A DNA stretch of 64,000 bases from Nesterenkonia halotolerans (GCF_014874065.1 NZ_JADBEE010000001.1:1116001-1180000); one strand, 5' to 3'; positions 35,725 to 44,201 are shown, numbered from the stretch's first letter. Notes: generated from the letters alone by a model not told the origin. Made by a program: numbers and translations.

Positions 35725-36087
35725 ATGGCGAAGAAGAAAACCCGCAACGAGCGCATCAACGAGAAGCTAAACAAGGGAATCTCCCACATCCAGGCCGAGA
35801 TCGAGGTGACTCAGGAGGACCACGACGCCAAGATCGCCGTGCTCAAGCGCCGTCAGGAGACCGAGACCTCCAGGATCAGAGAGATCATGATCACGGTCCT
35901 CAATGAGGAACACCCGGACCTGTTCGCTGAGGTGGAGGCCAAGGCCCGACGCCGCTTCGAGGACGCTGCGGAGAAGCGCCGAGCGCGGGCCAAGAACGCG
36001 GCGAGCCCAGCACAGCACAACGAGACACCCGAGGATCGCGGCATCTGGGGGCAACAGGGTGGACCGGCGCAGGATCCTCCTCAATAA
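35725..36087 (+). CDS. Small basic coiled-coil protein of unknown function
   Basis: 120 aa. It is Lys/Arg/Glu-rich with a long helix (KLNKGISHIQAEIEVTQEDHDAKIAVLKRRQETETSRIREIM) and a polar, Pro/Gln-rich tail. AAAGGGA lies 10 nt before the ATG. Similar small basic proteins accompany plasmid partition or mobilization genes, but I cannot assign a family. The repeated hairpin terminator follows 20 bp after its stop. Confidence 0.6.
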   Translation: MAKKKTRNERINEKLNKGISHIQAEIEVTQEDHDAKIAVLKRRQETETSRIREIMITVLNEEHPDLFAEVEAKARRRFEDAAEKRRARAKNAASPAQHNETPEDRGIWGQQGGPAQDPPQ

Positions 36088-36108
36088 CGCTTCGCGCTCG
36101 ACACAGGC

Positions 36109-36143
36109 ATAAGCCCCAGCACCAAATCGGCGCTGGGGCTTAT
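36109..36143. terminator. Hairpin terminator, copy 1 of 3 in the element
   Basis: ATAAGCCCCAGC (36109-36120) pairs with 36132-36143. Near-identical sequence occurs at 43087-43121 and 48706-48742, each after a gene. Confidence 0.8.
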
Positions 36144-36582
36144 CTGCCACTGAGATTTTGACGTTGGCGATCAGCTCAGTTCTCGAATAAATAGCCGTAG
36201 TCATCGCTCCACGCGGCGCGAACCTGGCGACGTTATCAGCGGGCTTGATGAGGACCGTCGCAGTGCATGATCGGGCTAGCTGGTGCACGGTGCTATTCGT
36301 CTGTGATTCGCAGCGTCGGGCATCACCCGTTGCACGTAAGGCCATCCCTCAACGCGCATCGAGGCTGTGAATCGCAGCGATAAGTGGCGGTGTTCTCACG
36401 ACGATAAATGTCGCAGGTGGATGCCGTGAGCAGGCCTGTCGTATCACAGCAGTGTTAGGCAAGCGGAGGCGGTTTGGCCACCGATACGACAGCGCGTCAT
36501 CACTTACCGCGCCGCCATCTCAGACTGGCCCGTCCTCACCTGGACCTTCACCCAGAAGCGCTTCCCTTAGTACGGTGACAGT
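36144..36582. other. Intergenic stretch, no gene seen
   Basis: About 440 bp. The motif around GTGAATCGCAGCGATAAGTG (36368-36387) recurs loosely at 37089-37130, after the next gene. No coding signal was recognised. Confidence 0.4.
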
Positions 36583-36996
36583 ATGAAGCGATCTGGTGTT
36601 CGGCTTATATCCGCCGCGGTGTGCCTTGGAGCACTGACTGCCTGTATCCCTGGACAAGGCGAGCCGGACCGCATGGAAGCCTTCGATGCTGCGGGAAGCC
36701 AGTGCACCGCCCAATGGTGGCTCGACCCCTTGGCCGATGATGTCCCACCCGAAGCATCCAGTGCGGCGAGTCGTGCTCTTGAAGAGGCGACGGTCTCCTC
36801 TGCAGACATTGAAGGGTGGGAGGAAACCTTGCTTGATGCGCAGTCCGGCGATCAAGACCTTCCTCCGGATGAGCTTGAGGGGTATGCCTATATCGAGGAA
36901 GTGAGGTTGAAGGTGCGGGAGGGGTTGGAGGAGGCCGGGTACCCGGATGCTCCGACTCGGGTCATAGAGGTGCGCGCAGATCTGGAGTGCTCGTAG
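36583..36996 (+). CDS. Small lipoprotein of unknown function
   Basis: 137 aa. The signal peptide has lipobox LTAC (Cys21). The mature protein is acidic, with a Cys near each end of the mature domain (GSQCTAQWW and ADLECS), suggesting one disulfide. Conserved-looking helices SAASRALEEATVSS and EEVRLKVREGLEEAGYP. No known domain. Transcribed alone. Confidence 0.6.
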   Translation: MKRSGVRLISAAVCLGALTACIPGQGEPDRMEAFDAAGSQCTAQWWLDPLADDVPPEASSAASRALEEATVSSADIEGWEETLLDAQSGDQDLPPDELEGYAYIEEVRLKVREGLEEAGYPDAPTRVIEVRADLECS

Positions 36997-37141
36997 CAGT
37001 TGCCATCACCCTACCCAGCGGGCCTGTGAGGGCTGTCCGAGTTCCTGGTGGTGGGACACGCCTCCATGGGAGGCCTTACGTCCGATGGCGTGAATCGCCT
37101 CTATGAGTGGCGGTCTATTCGCAGCGTTCGATGTCACCCCG

Positions 37142-37171
37142 CCGCCCGCTAGCCGATGGTCTAGCGGGCGG
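37142..37171. terminator. 11-bp stem hairpin upstream of the MFS-MerR operon
   Basis: CCGCCCGCTAG (37142-37152) pairs with 37161-37171 around an 8-nt loop. Loop plus right arm (GATGGTCTAGCGGGC, 37155-37169) is found again at 40031-40045, beyond the operon. Confidence 0.6.
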
Positions 37172-37210
37172 GTGTGGATCCGGAGTCGATGAGGTTTGAC
37201 GCTAATCCAG

Positions 37211-37241
37211 TTGACTCCGACGCGGCGTCATAGTTTTAGCT
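37211..37241 (+). promoter_or_regulatory. MerR-type promoter/operator of the MFS operon
   Basis: TTGACT (37211) is followed by an 8-3-8 inverted repeat (TGACTCCG-ACG-CGGCGTCA, one mismatch) at 37212-37230 and a weak -10 (TTAGCT, 37236) at 19-bp spacing. Long spacers holding a dyad are the hallmark of MerR-activated promoters. The ATG follows 6 bp later without a ribosome site. Confidence 0.55.
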
Positions 37242-37247
37242 CATCCC

Positions 37248-38507
37248 ATGACACTTCTCCCCGCAACATACTTGGCTTCCTACACGCTTTCCGCGTTGGG
37301 GAATTCGATCGCCGCCATCGTGCTGCCCTTGTTGGTGCTCCAAACAACAGGCAGCGCCCTAGCAGCGGGCACCGTGGCGGCTGCGACCATTGTGCCCGCA
37401 GTGTTGGCCGGCATCTTCATGGGTGTGGTCATCGACCGGATCAATCGACGCACCTCTTCGGTGCTGACCGACCTCATCTCCACTCTCGCGATGGGAGCCC
37501 TCCCCCTGATTGACCTGATCACCGGTCTCTCAGTGGGCTGGTTCGTCCTGTTTGGAATCATCGGCGCCATCGGGGATGTCCCAGGGATCACCGCACGCGA
37601 AGCCCTGTTGCCTGCCGTGATCCGGCACGGCGGGGTCTCTGCGGAACGCATCACCGGCACCCGCGAAGCACTCGGCGCGGTCGCTATCCTCGTCGGCCCG
37701 GCAGCCGCAGGGTTCATGCTCACCACCTGGGACGGCACCACCGCCCTATGGGTCACTGCTGGCACCTCGTTGGCCGCTGCGCTGCTGACCCTGTTCATTC
37801 CCCACCATGTGGGGACACTCGAAGAGGCGACCACGGTCAGCGGGGCCCCGGTGCGTCGGGTCTGGGGGCAACTGCGTGAAGGGTGGGCCGAGATGATCCG
37901 AAACAAATTCGTCCTGGTCACCACCATCCTGACCACCTCCGCAGTCATCGCCATTGGAGGGCTCCAAGGAATCATCCTTCCGCTGTATTTCACCGAGATC
38001 AACCGTCCCGGGCTGCTGGGTCTGGTCATGAGCGCTATCGCGGCAGGGTCACTGGTCGGGGGTGGGATCTACGCCGTGGCCGGAACACGAGGTTCCCGTC
38101 GCGGATGGTTCGTCACAGGCTCTCTGGGCAGTGTGCTCGGCCTCGGGATCGTGGCATCCCTGATGTCGGTGTGGATACTCTTTCTCGGCGCCTTCGTGCT
38201 GGGCTTCTCGGTCGGGCTCTTCGGGGCACTGGTCGGGGTGCTCTCCATCGAACGCATCCCAGAAGATAAACGCGGACGTGTCCTTGGCACTCAGAACACG
38301 TTCGTCACAGCAGCCTCGCCCTTGGGCATCTTCCTAGCTGGGGCCATGACGGAGCTGCTGGGTCTCCATACTGCCCTGGTGATGCTCGCCGCACTGTGGT
38401 CCCTTGGGCTCCTCGTGGCAATGTGCGCCCGATCCATGCGTAACCTGGATAAACCCGTCCCCACCGAGGGGACCAATCACGAGGTAGAGGTGATGCGGGA
38501 TGCGTAG
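37248..38507 (+). CDS. MFS transporter (12-TM, MFS_3/DHA3-like efflux)
   Basis: 419 aa with 12 predicted membrane helices. Loop 2-3 motif A appears as GVVIDRINRRTSSVLTDL and is repeated in a shorter form after helix 8. It resembles multidrug or macrolide-type exporters of the DHA3 group. First gene of a three-gene operon with a MerR regulator and a flavin oxidoreductase, which suggests export of, and response to, a toxic (possibly redox-active) compound. No ribosome site; a leaderless start is likely. Confidence 0.85.
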   Translation: MTLLPATYLASYTLSALGNSIAAIVLPLLVLQTTGSALAAGTVAAATIVPAVLAGIFMGVVIDRINRRTSSVLTDLISTLAMGALPLIDLITGLSVGWFVLFGIIGAIGDVPGITAREALLPAVIRHGGVSAERITGTREALGAVAILVGPAAAGFMLTTWDGTTALWVTAGTSLAAALLTLFIPHHVGTLEEATTVSGAPVRRVWGQLREGWAEMIRNKFVLVTTILTTSAVIAIGGLQGIILPLYFTEINRPGLLGLVMSAIAAGSLVGGGIYAVAGTRGSRRGWFVTGSLGSVLGLGIVASLMSVWILFLGAFVLGFSVGLFGALVGVLSIERIPEDKRGRVLGTQNTFVTAASPLGIFLAGAMTELLGLHTALVMLAALWSLGLLVAMCARSMRNLDKPVPTEGTNHEVEVMRDA

Positions 38508-39303
38508 CAGCGACCTCGCCAGCCGTGCCGGTATCACCGTGCGTACACTGCGCCACTACCACCAGATAGGGCTCCTTCAGGAACCAGCACGGTCCAGCAA
38601 CGGGTACCGCGACTACAACACTCACGCGTTGGTCACCGTGCTGCGGATCCGCCGCTTGGTCGGACTCGGGTTCTCCCTCCCTCAGATCGCGACCATGCTA
38701 GAAGGCACCGATCCCCCACCAGATACCGTTTTTGACGCCTTGGATGCTGAATACGCGGCACAGATCGTGAACCTGACCCGCCAACGCGAACTGCTCGCCC
38801 ATCTCAGACGATACGAAGCGTTCCCCGATCTTCCCCCAGAGCTCGCCCCGTTCCACCGGGTGCTTCGAGAATCTGGTCTACCCGAGAGCGCAGCAGCAAC
38901 CGACCGGGACCACACCCTTCTCTTGATGCACCTCATCGGCCCGGAAGGACAGGATTACCTGAGAACGATCTATGAGCTGCTCAGCCACCCCGACCGGGCC
39001 TCCTCCGTGGCAGCGGCCATGACGGCCTGGGCGAGCCTTGATGTCGAGAGCACATCGGAGGAGATCCTGGATCTTGCCGACCAGCTCATCGACCTGTTCT
39101 TACCTGTCATTGCTGAACTCCCTGCACTGACCCAAGACCTGCCCGACCTCTCGGAGCCCCCGGAGCGCATCTACCAGCAACACACCACGAACTACCTCAC
39201 CCCGGCCCAGCAGGCCGTCCTCGAGAAAGTCCGCGACAGCCTCACCACCCTCAACGAGGAGGCCCCTGGTAGGCCGCAACACGACCCAGAAGGACAGAAG
39301 TGA
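38500..39303 (+). CDS. MerR-family transcriptional regulator
   Basis: 267 aa. The N-terminal winged helix is typical: SSDLASRAGITVRTLRHYHQIGLLQEPARSSNGYRDYNTHAL..VLRIRRLVGLGFSLPQI. The linker helix and a C-terminal ligand-binding region of about 150 residues, longer than in metal-type MerR, point to organic ligands (TipA/BmrR-like behaviour by inference). It overlaps the transporter gene by 8 bp and the oxidoreductase gene by 4 bp. The dyad at 37212-37230 is the probable target. Confidence 0.88.
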   Translation: MRSSDLASRAGITVRTLRHYHQIGLLQEPARSSNGYRDYNTHALVTVLRIRRLVGLGFSLPQIATMLEGTDPPPDTVFDALDAEYAAQIVNLTRQRELLAHLRRYEAFPDLPPELAPFHRVLRESGLPESAAATDRDHTLLLMHLIGPEGQDYLRTIYELLSHPDRASSVAAAMTAWASLDVESTSEEILDLADQLIDLFLPVIAELPALTQDLPDLSEPPERIYQQHTTNYLTPAQQAVLEKVRDSLTTLNEEAPGRPQHDPEGQK

Positions 39304-39905
39304 GCACTCTGATCATCACCGCCCACCCAGACACCGAATCACTGACCGACCACGCGGCCACACGCCTCCGGGATGCTCTGGGACACGAGACCACCACGAT
39401 TGGTCACCTGGCACAGGAAGGTTTCGATCCGAGGTTCACCCTCAAGGACCGCCGGCTCTATCTGGGCCGCGGAGCCCCTGCGGCGGATGTCGTGGCCGAA
39501 CAAGACCGGTTGGACCATGTCTCTGACCTGGTCCTGGTGTTCCCGATCTATTGGTGGTCCATGCCTGCACTGTTGAAAGGGTGGTTTGATCGGGTGTTCA
39601 TCGCAGGGTGGGCCTTCGACTTCGACACCGCTGGGCGGCTCGTTCCGAAACTGGGACGCCTCACAGTCCACGTGCTGGCAACTGCGGGTACGGCAGCCGG
39701 ATCCTTCGAAAGACACGGATACACCCAGGCGTTCGCCACTCAGGTCGAGACCGGGATCTTCGATTTCTGCGGCATGCGACGCGGTGGAACCGCATTCGTT
39801 TATGACTCAGAGTCCACAGACACTGAGTCCGTGACGGCAGCACTGGACGCAGCAGTCTCCAGAATTGCGGGTGCCGTCAGTCCAGGATCTGCATATACCG
39901 AGTAG
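39300..39905 (+). CDS. NAD(P)H oxidoreductase, flavodoxin-2 (MdaB/KefF/NQO) family
   Basis: 201 aa, GTG start overlapping the merR stop. The flavodoxin-like FMN/FAD site is recognisable: STLIITAHPDTESLTDHA at the N-terminus, LVFPIYWWSMPALLKGWFDRVFIAGWAFDF in the middle, and the ATAGTAAGSFERHGY loop. Family members reduce quinones or nitro compounds by two electrons. With the exporter and MerR it probably forms a detoxification operon. Confidence 0.88.
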   Translation: MSTLIITAHPDTESLTDHAATRLRDALGHETTTIGHLAQEGFDPRFTLKDRRLYLGRGAPAADVVAEQDRLDHVSDLVLVFPIYWWSMPALLKGWFDRVFIAGWAFDFDTAGRLVPKLGRLTVHVLATAGTAAGSFERHGYTQAFATQVETGIFDFCGMRRGGTAFVYDSESTDTESVTAALDAAVSRIAGAVSPGSAYTE

Positions 39906-40150
39906 CCATCAACACAGGTCGTCCAACAATGCGCGATCGGTGAGAACCCCAGGGAGACACACGAGTTGGGAGGGTCCGTGGAGCAAACGTGCGCCAAGCA
40001 AAGGAGATCGAGCAGAACAGCACGGTGGAGGATGGTCTAGCGGGCATTGAGGAACACAGCGCGCGTAGCTGGGACCATCAAAGGCCATGGGCGCTGACCA
40101 ATCAACCCGGCGAGGTCTCACCGCGCCAGCTCCGTACTGGTAGCTCATGG
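39906..40150. other. Intergenic region with 15-bp repeat
   Basis: GATGGTCTAGCGGGC at 40031-40045 repeats 37155-37169, so copies lie on both sides of the MFS-MerR-oxidoreductase operon. No gene seen. Confidence 0.45.
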
Positions 40151-41374
40151 TCAGTGGTTCTGTGACCGTCTCGCGATCGCCACCGCGGTCATCACCGCGC
40201 TACCCAACAGGATTAATGACAGTAAGAACATCGCCGTGGAGTATCCGAGATGCGAACCCGCCATCCAGCCCACCAGCGCAGGACCGCCGGCACGGCCTAA
40301 AGCGATCGCCACAGCCTGGACACCCATGAGTGCCCCAAAACGCGGACCGGTAAACCAGTCGCTCATGATCACGGCGCGCAGCGGCATGAAGGCACCGAAT
40401 AGCAGGCCGAAGATGATGAAGTGCCCATAGAGTTCCCAGGCTTCGGTCCCGCGTACCGCCATCCATACTGAGGGCATGATCAGTGCCGTGATGATCAGCC
40501 ACAGCTTCGCCGGGTCAAACCTGTTCGCCAGAACCGGGAGCAAGAACCTCGCCGGAAGACTGAGCAATCCAACAGCCGCGGCCCACCAGGCCACCATCGT
40601 GGGATCAAAACCACTGTCTTCGAATCGCGCGATGCGGTGGACGTTGAACGCCTCCAGGACCGCCATCGTCAGCAGCACGCCCAGAGTCAGCGGGACAAAC
40701 CCCGTGGGGAATCTTCTCAGAGACTTTGACTTGCGCGGCGTAATGGCTTCCTCCCCGCCGGTACTCGGGGGAGGCGGGTGAATGCGCAAGGACCATCCCG
40801 CCACCGCGAGACTCACCATGAGAACGACTGTGCCGAGCACGATTGCGGTGGCCCGCCATCCAAGTTCCTCAGCGAGGTAAGTGGTGGTGGGTATGAAGAT
40901 GGGTCCGGCCAGCCCGGTTATCAGGGTCAGAGTGCCAGCGGCCTTGTTCCTGGCTGTCCTGTCGAACCATTGTTGGATCCCGATGAAGGCTGGTTCGAAG
41001 AGCACCATAGCGCTTCCGGGACCGATCAACGCCCACCAGCAACCGAGCACCTGCCACGGCGTCTGACTCAGAGCGAACCCGATGAAACCCAGGGCCACCA
41101 GAGTGCCTCCGAGCGCAGTGATACCGCGGATTCCATGACGGTCCCCGTAGCGACCTACCGGTACGGCGAAGATCGCGCCGGTCAGGACGGACCCCGAGAA
41201 CGCCGCGGACAAAAGGGCAATGGAGAACTCTGCGCCGGCCGCGGTTGAGGTGATCAGCACGGAGGTGCCGAAGAGAATAGCGCCAAAGCTGACCCCGACG
41301 CTCAATGCGAGCGGGTAGATCAGTCGACCAAAGTGCGGCGCTGGGTTGGTCTGAGGTGGCGGAGTTTGGGACAT
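40151..41374 (-). CDS. MFS transporter (12-TM) downstream of a ykkC-like riboswitch
   Basis: 407 aa with 12 predicted membrane helices. The first loop has FAVPVGRYGDRHGIRGITALGG (motif A) and the second half MSDWFTGPRFGALMGVQAVAIALGRAGGPALVGWMAG. The layout resembles monocarboxylate/oxalate-type MFS carriers. AGAAGG lies 9 nt before ATG 41374. The 5' leader of about 150 nt contains a ykkC-class RNA fold, so expression is probably set by a small ligand. The substrate might be guanidinium or another ykkC-class ligand, but this is inference. Confidence 0.85.
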   Translation of the reverse strand: MSQTPPPQTNPAPHFGRLIYPLALSVGVSFGAILFGTSVLITSTAAGAEFSIALLSAAFSGSVLTGAIFAVPVGRYGDRHGIRGITALGGTLVALGFIGFALSQTPWQVLGCWWALIGPGSAMVLFEPAFIGIQQWFDRTARNKAAGTLTLITGLAGPIFIPTTTYLAEELGWRATAIVLGTVVLMVSLAVAGWSLRIHPPPPSTGGEEAITPRKSKSLRRFPTGFVPLTLGVLLTMAVLEAFNVHRIARFEDSGFDPTMVAWWAAAVGLLSLPARFLLPVLANRFDPAKLWLIITALIMPSVWMAVRGTEAWELYGHFIIFGLLFGAFMPLRAVIMSDWFTGPRFGALMGVQAVAIALGRAGGPALVGWMAGSHLGYSTAMFLLSLILLGSAVMTAVAIARRSQNH

Positions 41375-41420
41375 GTGTTGAAACCTTCTGGTGGGTGGGC
41401 ATCGTGAGATGCCGACACCA

Positions 41421-41528
41421 TTCCTGCAGGTTTCTATCCCTTGAGATCAATTCCGCTCTTGAGCGGGCTACCGCGGCGCTTGAACCAGACTCGACGCCCG
41501 TAGTGCGTCGACGGAACCCTAGCCGCCA
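41421..41528 (-). promoter_or_regulatory. Variant ykkC-class riboswitch
   Basis: Read leftward, the leader has the ykkC order: P1 left arm GGCGG, the core CTAGGGTTCCG, a 7-bp hairpin (TCGACGC...GCGTCGA), then GTCTGGTTCAAG, P1 right arm GCCGC, a second hairpin (CCGCTC/GAGCGG) and the 3' segment GGGATAGAAACC. In the B. subtilis ykkC RNA these are CUAGGGUUCCG, CUGGUCCGAGAG and GGGAAAAAAGCC. Two core bases differ (GGTTCAAG for GGUCCGAG) and the ACGG before the 3' segment is missing. GGCATC-TCAC-GATGCC just downstream could be the expression platform. The guanidine ligand is therefore uncertain. Confidence 0.65.
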
Positions 41529-41751
41529 GTGTTGGTCGGTGACCCAAGCATACAGAGGTCCCTAGTGCCTTCCTGTCGAGAGATCGTGGCCTCGCCGCTC
41601 GGTGGACTGTACGGGTCGTTCACAAACCGATCCCTCAGCGTGCACCGTCTGCTCTACTAAGACACGGGCGCCCGCAAGACGGACCCGATCTGCACGCTCC
41701 TGAAAATCTGACTGGAATGATCAGCTTTGGGAGCATTCAACGTTTGGCCGG
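41529..41751. other. Promoter-side region of the riboswitch transcript, no gene
   Basis: A leftward TATGCT near 41549 could be the -10 for the riboswitch-MFS transcript; no clear -35. No coding signal in the remaining 200 bp. Confidence 0.35.
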
Positions 41752-42099
41752 TTATGGCTTGTACTGGTCACCCTCGTACTGGACATTAGCGAAGGCCTTC
41801 ACTTCACGTTGCAGCCGAGCCGCAATGGCTTCACCCGCTGCGGCCCACCGCTCATAATTGACACCGTCATCCCACCCATCGATGGGATCGAAGTGGTGCT
41901 CCCAGAGCGCATTCCAGGAAGCCATATCGGCTGTAAGAGCCTCCGACAACCCGTATGTTTCCGGCGTAGTGGTGTATCCGACATCCCAAGTCGGCGTCGA
42001 GTTCTCCCACAGAGGCCAGTCACGCGAGTAGTCAGGAAAGAGCCTGATAATGCGCCGCGCCGGAGGTGTTCCGCTCATGGTGACGAGGCTACCCTTCAC
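41752..42099 (-). CDS. Small soluble protein of unknown function
   Basis: 115 aa from GTG 42099 (AGGA upstream), or 108 aa from ATG 42078 (MSGTPPARR). It is acidic and Trp/Tyr-rich (RLFPDYSRDWPLWENS, WNALWEHHFDPIDGWDDGVNYERW), with a C-terminal helix. No recognised domain. The composition is reminiscent of immunity proteins of contact-dependent toxins, but no toxin is nearby and I do not assign that role. Confidence 0.55.
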   Translation of the reverse strand: MKGSLVTMSGTPPARRIIRLFPDYSRDWPLWENSTPTWDVGYTTTPETYGLSEALTADMASWNALWEHHFDPIDGWDDGVNYERWAAAGEAIAARLQREVKAFANVQYEGDQYKP

Positions 42100-42137
42100 G
42101 CGTCCTACGAGGATTGATCCACCCGGAAAAGGATCGT

Positions 42138-42671
42138 TCAGCCCGCAATCAGAAGAAGCTCGAGAGCAGGCCTTGGGTCAGTGCGAAGACGTGCATGCGT
42201 CTCCACATCGAAGCGATCGGCTCCATACCGCAGCTTCTGACGCTCGAGTCCCTCCGCTGGGAATCCGGCGCGGGTAGCGACTGTGCAGGAGGCTGGGTTG
42301 TTTACCCGATGCCCGAGCTCAACTCGGAAAAGCCCATCCGAGAAGGCTTCAACGGCGACAGTAGCGAGGGCACGTGACGCGAAGCCGTAGCCGCGCGCTT
42401 CGGCGGTGAGCCAGTAGTACACCCAGGCAGTGCCGTGGCGTCGTTCGATGGCAGATAGTCCGACGTTGCCGACAGCAACACCGTCCGAAACGATAGCCCA
42501 GTTGCGCCAGGACTCAGTGAACACAAGGTACCCGCAGATGTAATGACGGGCGCGTTCGACAGTAGAAAGATCGACGCCACCGAACTGGGCGTTCAGGTCG
42601 GGGTTTTGTCTGGACGCATGCGAAAGAGCCGGAGCGTCTTCATCGCTCCAAGGGCGCAATTCAACAGCCAT
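42138..42671 (-). CDS. GNAT-family N-acetyltransferase (RimJ/RimL-like)
   Basis: 177 aa. The GNAT fold is clear: LRPWSDEDAPALSHASRQN, the strand WAIVSDGVAVGNVGLSAIERRHGTAWVYYWLTAEARGYGFASRAL (acetyl-CoA loop R-G-Y-G-F-A) and VELGHRVNNPASCTVATRAGF. This arrangement matches RimJ/RimL-type enzymes that acetylate N-terminal amino groups or small amines. The acceptor is unknown. It is 38 bp upstream of the small unknown gene on the same strand. Confidence 0.9.
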   Translation of the reverse strand: MAVELRPWSDEDAPALSHASRQNPDLNAQFGGVDLSTVERARHYICGYLVFTESWRNWAIVSDGVAVGNVGLSAIERRHGTAWVYYWLTAEARGYGFASRALATVAVEAFSDGLFRVELGHRVNNPASCTVATRAGFPAEGLERQKLRYGADRFDVETHARLRTDPRPALELLLIAG

Positions 42672-43086
42672 GGTGTCAATCCTGCCAGACGGACGAAGCG
42701 AGCTATCCCCCGCCCGTAAGCCGGTAGCTCACCGCGCGCGACTCGATCACTAGAGACCGATCGACGGCGGCACTGTTGGGATGCCCGTTTAACCCGCCCG
42801 GAGAAGATGCCCGCAAAGGTGCCTTATCTGGCACACGTCTCACCGCGCGAAAAGCGACCATTGGCGGATGGACGTAACGTACTCAAACGACGCAACAACT
42901 GCATCGACGACAGACCGTGCCACTCATGTTTCAGTGCGGAAGACTCAAGATCCGCTTCACCAAAGACCCTCCGGAGCCAGGCGCAACACGAGCTGTGAAT
43001 TCTGGGGCGCGGGAGACGGAAGAAGCCTAGGCTCCGGCGGCTCAGCGCAACGTCTGCAGCTGTGACGCACCAGTACTGACACAGTC
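42672..43086. other. Intergenic stretch, no gene seen
   Basis: About 415 bp with short frames only. It ends in the second copy of the repeated hairpin terminator. Confidence 0.4.
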
Positions 43087-43121
43087 ATAAGCCCCAGCAC
43101 CGAATCGATGTTGGGGCTTAT
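43087..43121. terminator. Hairpin terminator, copy 2 of 3
   Basis: ATAAGCCCCA (43087-43096) pairs with 43112-43121; the sequence around it (TCATAAGCCCCAGCACCG) is nearly the same as copies at 36109 and 48706. It would end the leftward lipoprotein transcript starting at 43817. Confidence 0.8.
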
Positions 43122-43157
43122 CTGTGCCCAGAGGAGACGTGAATTCACACCGGTGGC

Positions 43158-43817
43158 TCAGAGGTCGGACGAGTACCCGTTCTCATCGGTCCAGGAGACT
43201 CCGACCTGATCGACATCATCGCCGGGCTGGATGGTGACCCGCGCGTCTCGCACTTCGTCGATGTGCGGCGTCTCCACGAGGACCCGAACCAACTCATCCG
43301 CGAATGCTTCTCGGTCGTCTCGGGTGACCTCAGGACCGAAGCCCAGGTCCTCGGAAGAGAGGGTGACCTCGATGACACCCATGTCGCCACTGTCGTGGTT
43401 CGGGATGGCCAGCCCAGCACCCCAGTACTCCAGCTCAGTAGCAGCGCGGCCGTAGTTCCCAACGGACCCGAACTCTTCCAGGCTGGTCTCATCGGCGGCA
43501 ATGCCCTGCTCATCCATGAAGGCAACGAGGTCGCGATAGATCTCGATATGAGTCTCGGTGATGGCGGGGACACCAGAACCGCCGTCTACCGAGTACTCGA
43601 ACTCGGGGATGGGCTCGAATCCCGAACCATCGGCGGGCGGGAGCGTCTCCGTCTCCTGTGGATGCTCCGAGTCCTGAGCCTCGGCTTCCTCTGAGGACTG
43701 TTCTGGACTCTGGGCAGGAGTCTCCTGCGACTCAGCCTGAGCCTCATCAGCAGAGCAGGCAGTCCCAGCCAGCAGCAGGACCACCGAGAGGGCGAGAAAG
43801 CTGTGTTTGGTCTTCAT
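43158..43817 (-). CDS. Lipoprotein of unknown function
   Basis: 219 aa. The signal peptide MKTKHSFLALSVVLLLAGTAC ends in lipobox AGTAC (Cys21 becomes the anchor). A Glu/Gln/Pro-rich linker of about 40 residues separates it from a compact domain (EIYRDLVAFMDEQGI..., GVIEVTLSSEDLGFGPEVTRDDREAFADELVRVLVETP), which looks like an alpha/beta substrate-binding-type fold without a known name. Nine base pairs downstream of the small membrane gene 43827-44048, so the two are co-transcribed. Confidence 0.65.
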   Translation of the reverse strand: MKTKHSFLALSVVLLLAGTACSADEAQAESQETPAQSPEQSSEEAEAQDSEHPQETETLPPADGSGFEPIPEFEYSVDGGSGVPAITETHIEIYRDLVAFMDEQGIAADETSLEEFGSVGNYGRAATELEYWGAGLAIPNHDSGDMGVIEVTLSSEDLGFGPEVTRDDREAFADELVRVLVETPHIDEVRDARVTIQPGDDVDQVGVSWTDENGYSSDL

Positions 43818-43826
43818 TGAATCTCC

Positions 43827-44048
43827 TCAGATATCAGTCGCTTCTGCGGCTTCGACTTGCTTGGCGGCTCGTTCTTCGCGACTCAGAAGAATCGTTCCCC
43901 AGCCCATGGAAAAGAAGCCAAGCGCTGCAAGGGGTGCCGCCATCAGTGAACCAGTCAGGCCAGGGACATAATCCAGCATCATGACGGTGGACCAAAAGAA
44001 CAGCATAGCGACGAGGACGAGCTTGATTGGTGTCAGATGAGCCTTCAT
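43827..44048 (-). CDS. Small two-helix membrane protein
   Basis: 73 aa from ATG 44048, with AAGGG upstream; the longer frame has no such site. Two membrane helices (IKLVLVAMLFFWSTVMML and LMAAPLAALGFFSMGWGTILL) and a short charged C-terminus. First gene of a two-gene operon with the lipoprotein. Function unknown; position next to the TrbL-like transfer gene (divergent) suggests an envelope role in transfer or entry exclusion, as inference. Confidence 0.6.
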   Translation of the reverse strand: MKAHLTPIKLVLVAMLFFWSTVMMLDYVPGLTGSLMAAPLAALGFFSMGWGTILLSREERAAKQVEAAEATDI

Positions 44049-44112
44049 AGGAAGCCCTTTCCATGGGAGTGAACTTGTGGTTTTTTCGTTGTCTGGACCT
44101 ATATTGCAATTC

Positions 44113-44141
44113 TTACAGGTGTTCCGTAATGTCTTTAATAT
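44113..44141 (+). promoter_or_regulatory. Promoter of the HTH-TrbL-like operon
   Basis: TTACAG (44113-44118) and TAATAT (44136-44141) at 17-bp spacing in an AT-rich patch. The arrangement resembles the recombinase promoter at 34874. Confidence 0.6.
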
Positions 44142-44201
44142 ACACCCGGTCAGCCCCAAGGGCGACACAATTTTTCCCGCCAGATTGAACGAGGAATTAT
44201 T

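Noticed and set aside
41752-42099. Immunity protein of a contact-dependent toxin
   Set aside because: Only composition hints at this; no toxin gene or conserved immunity motif is present.
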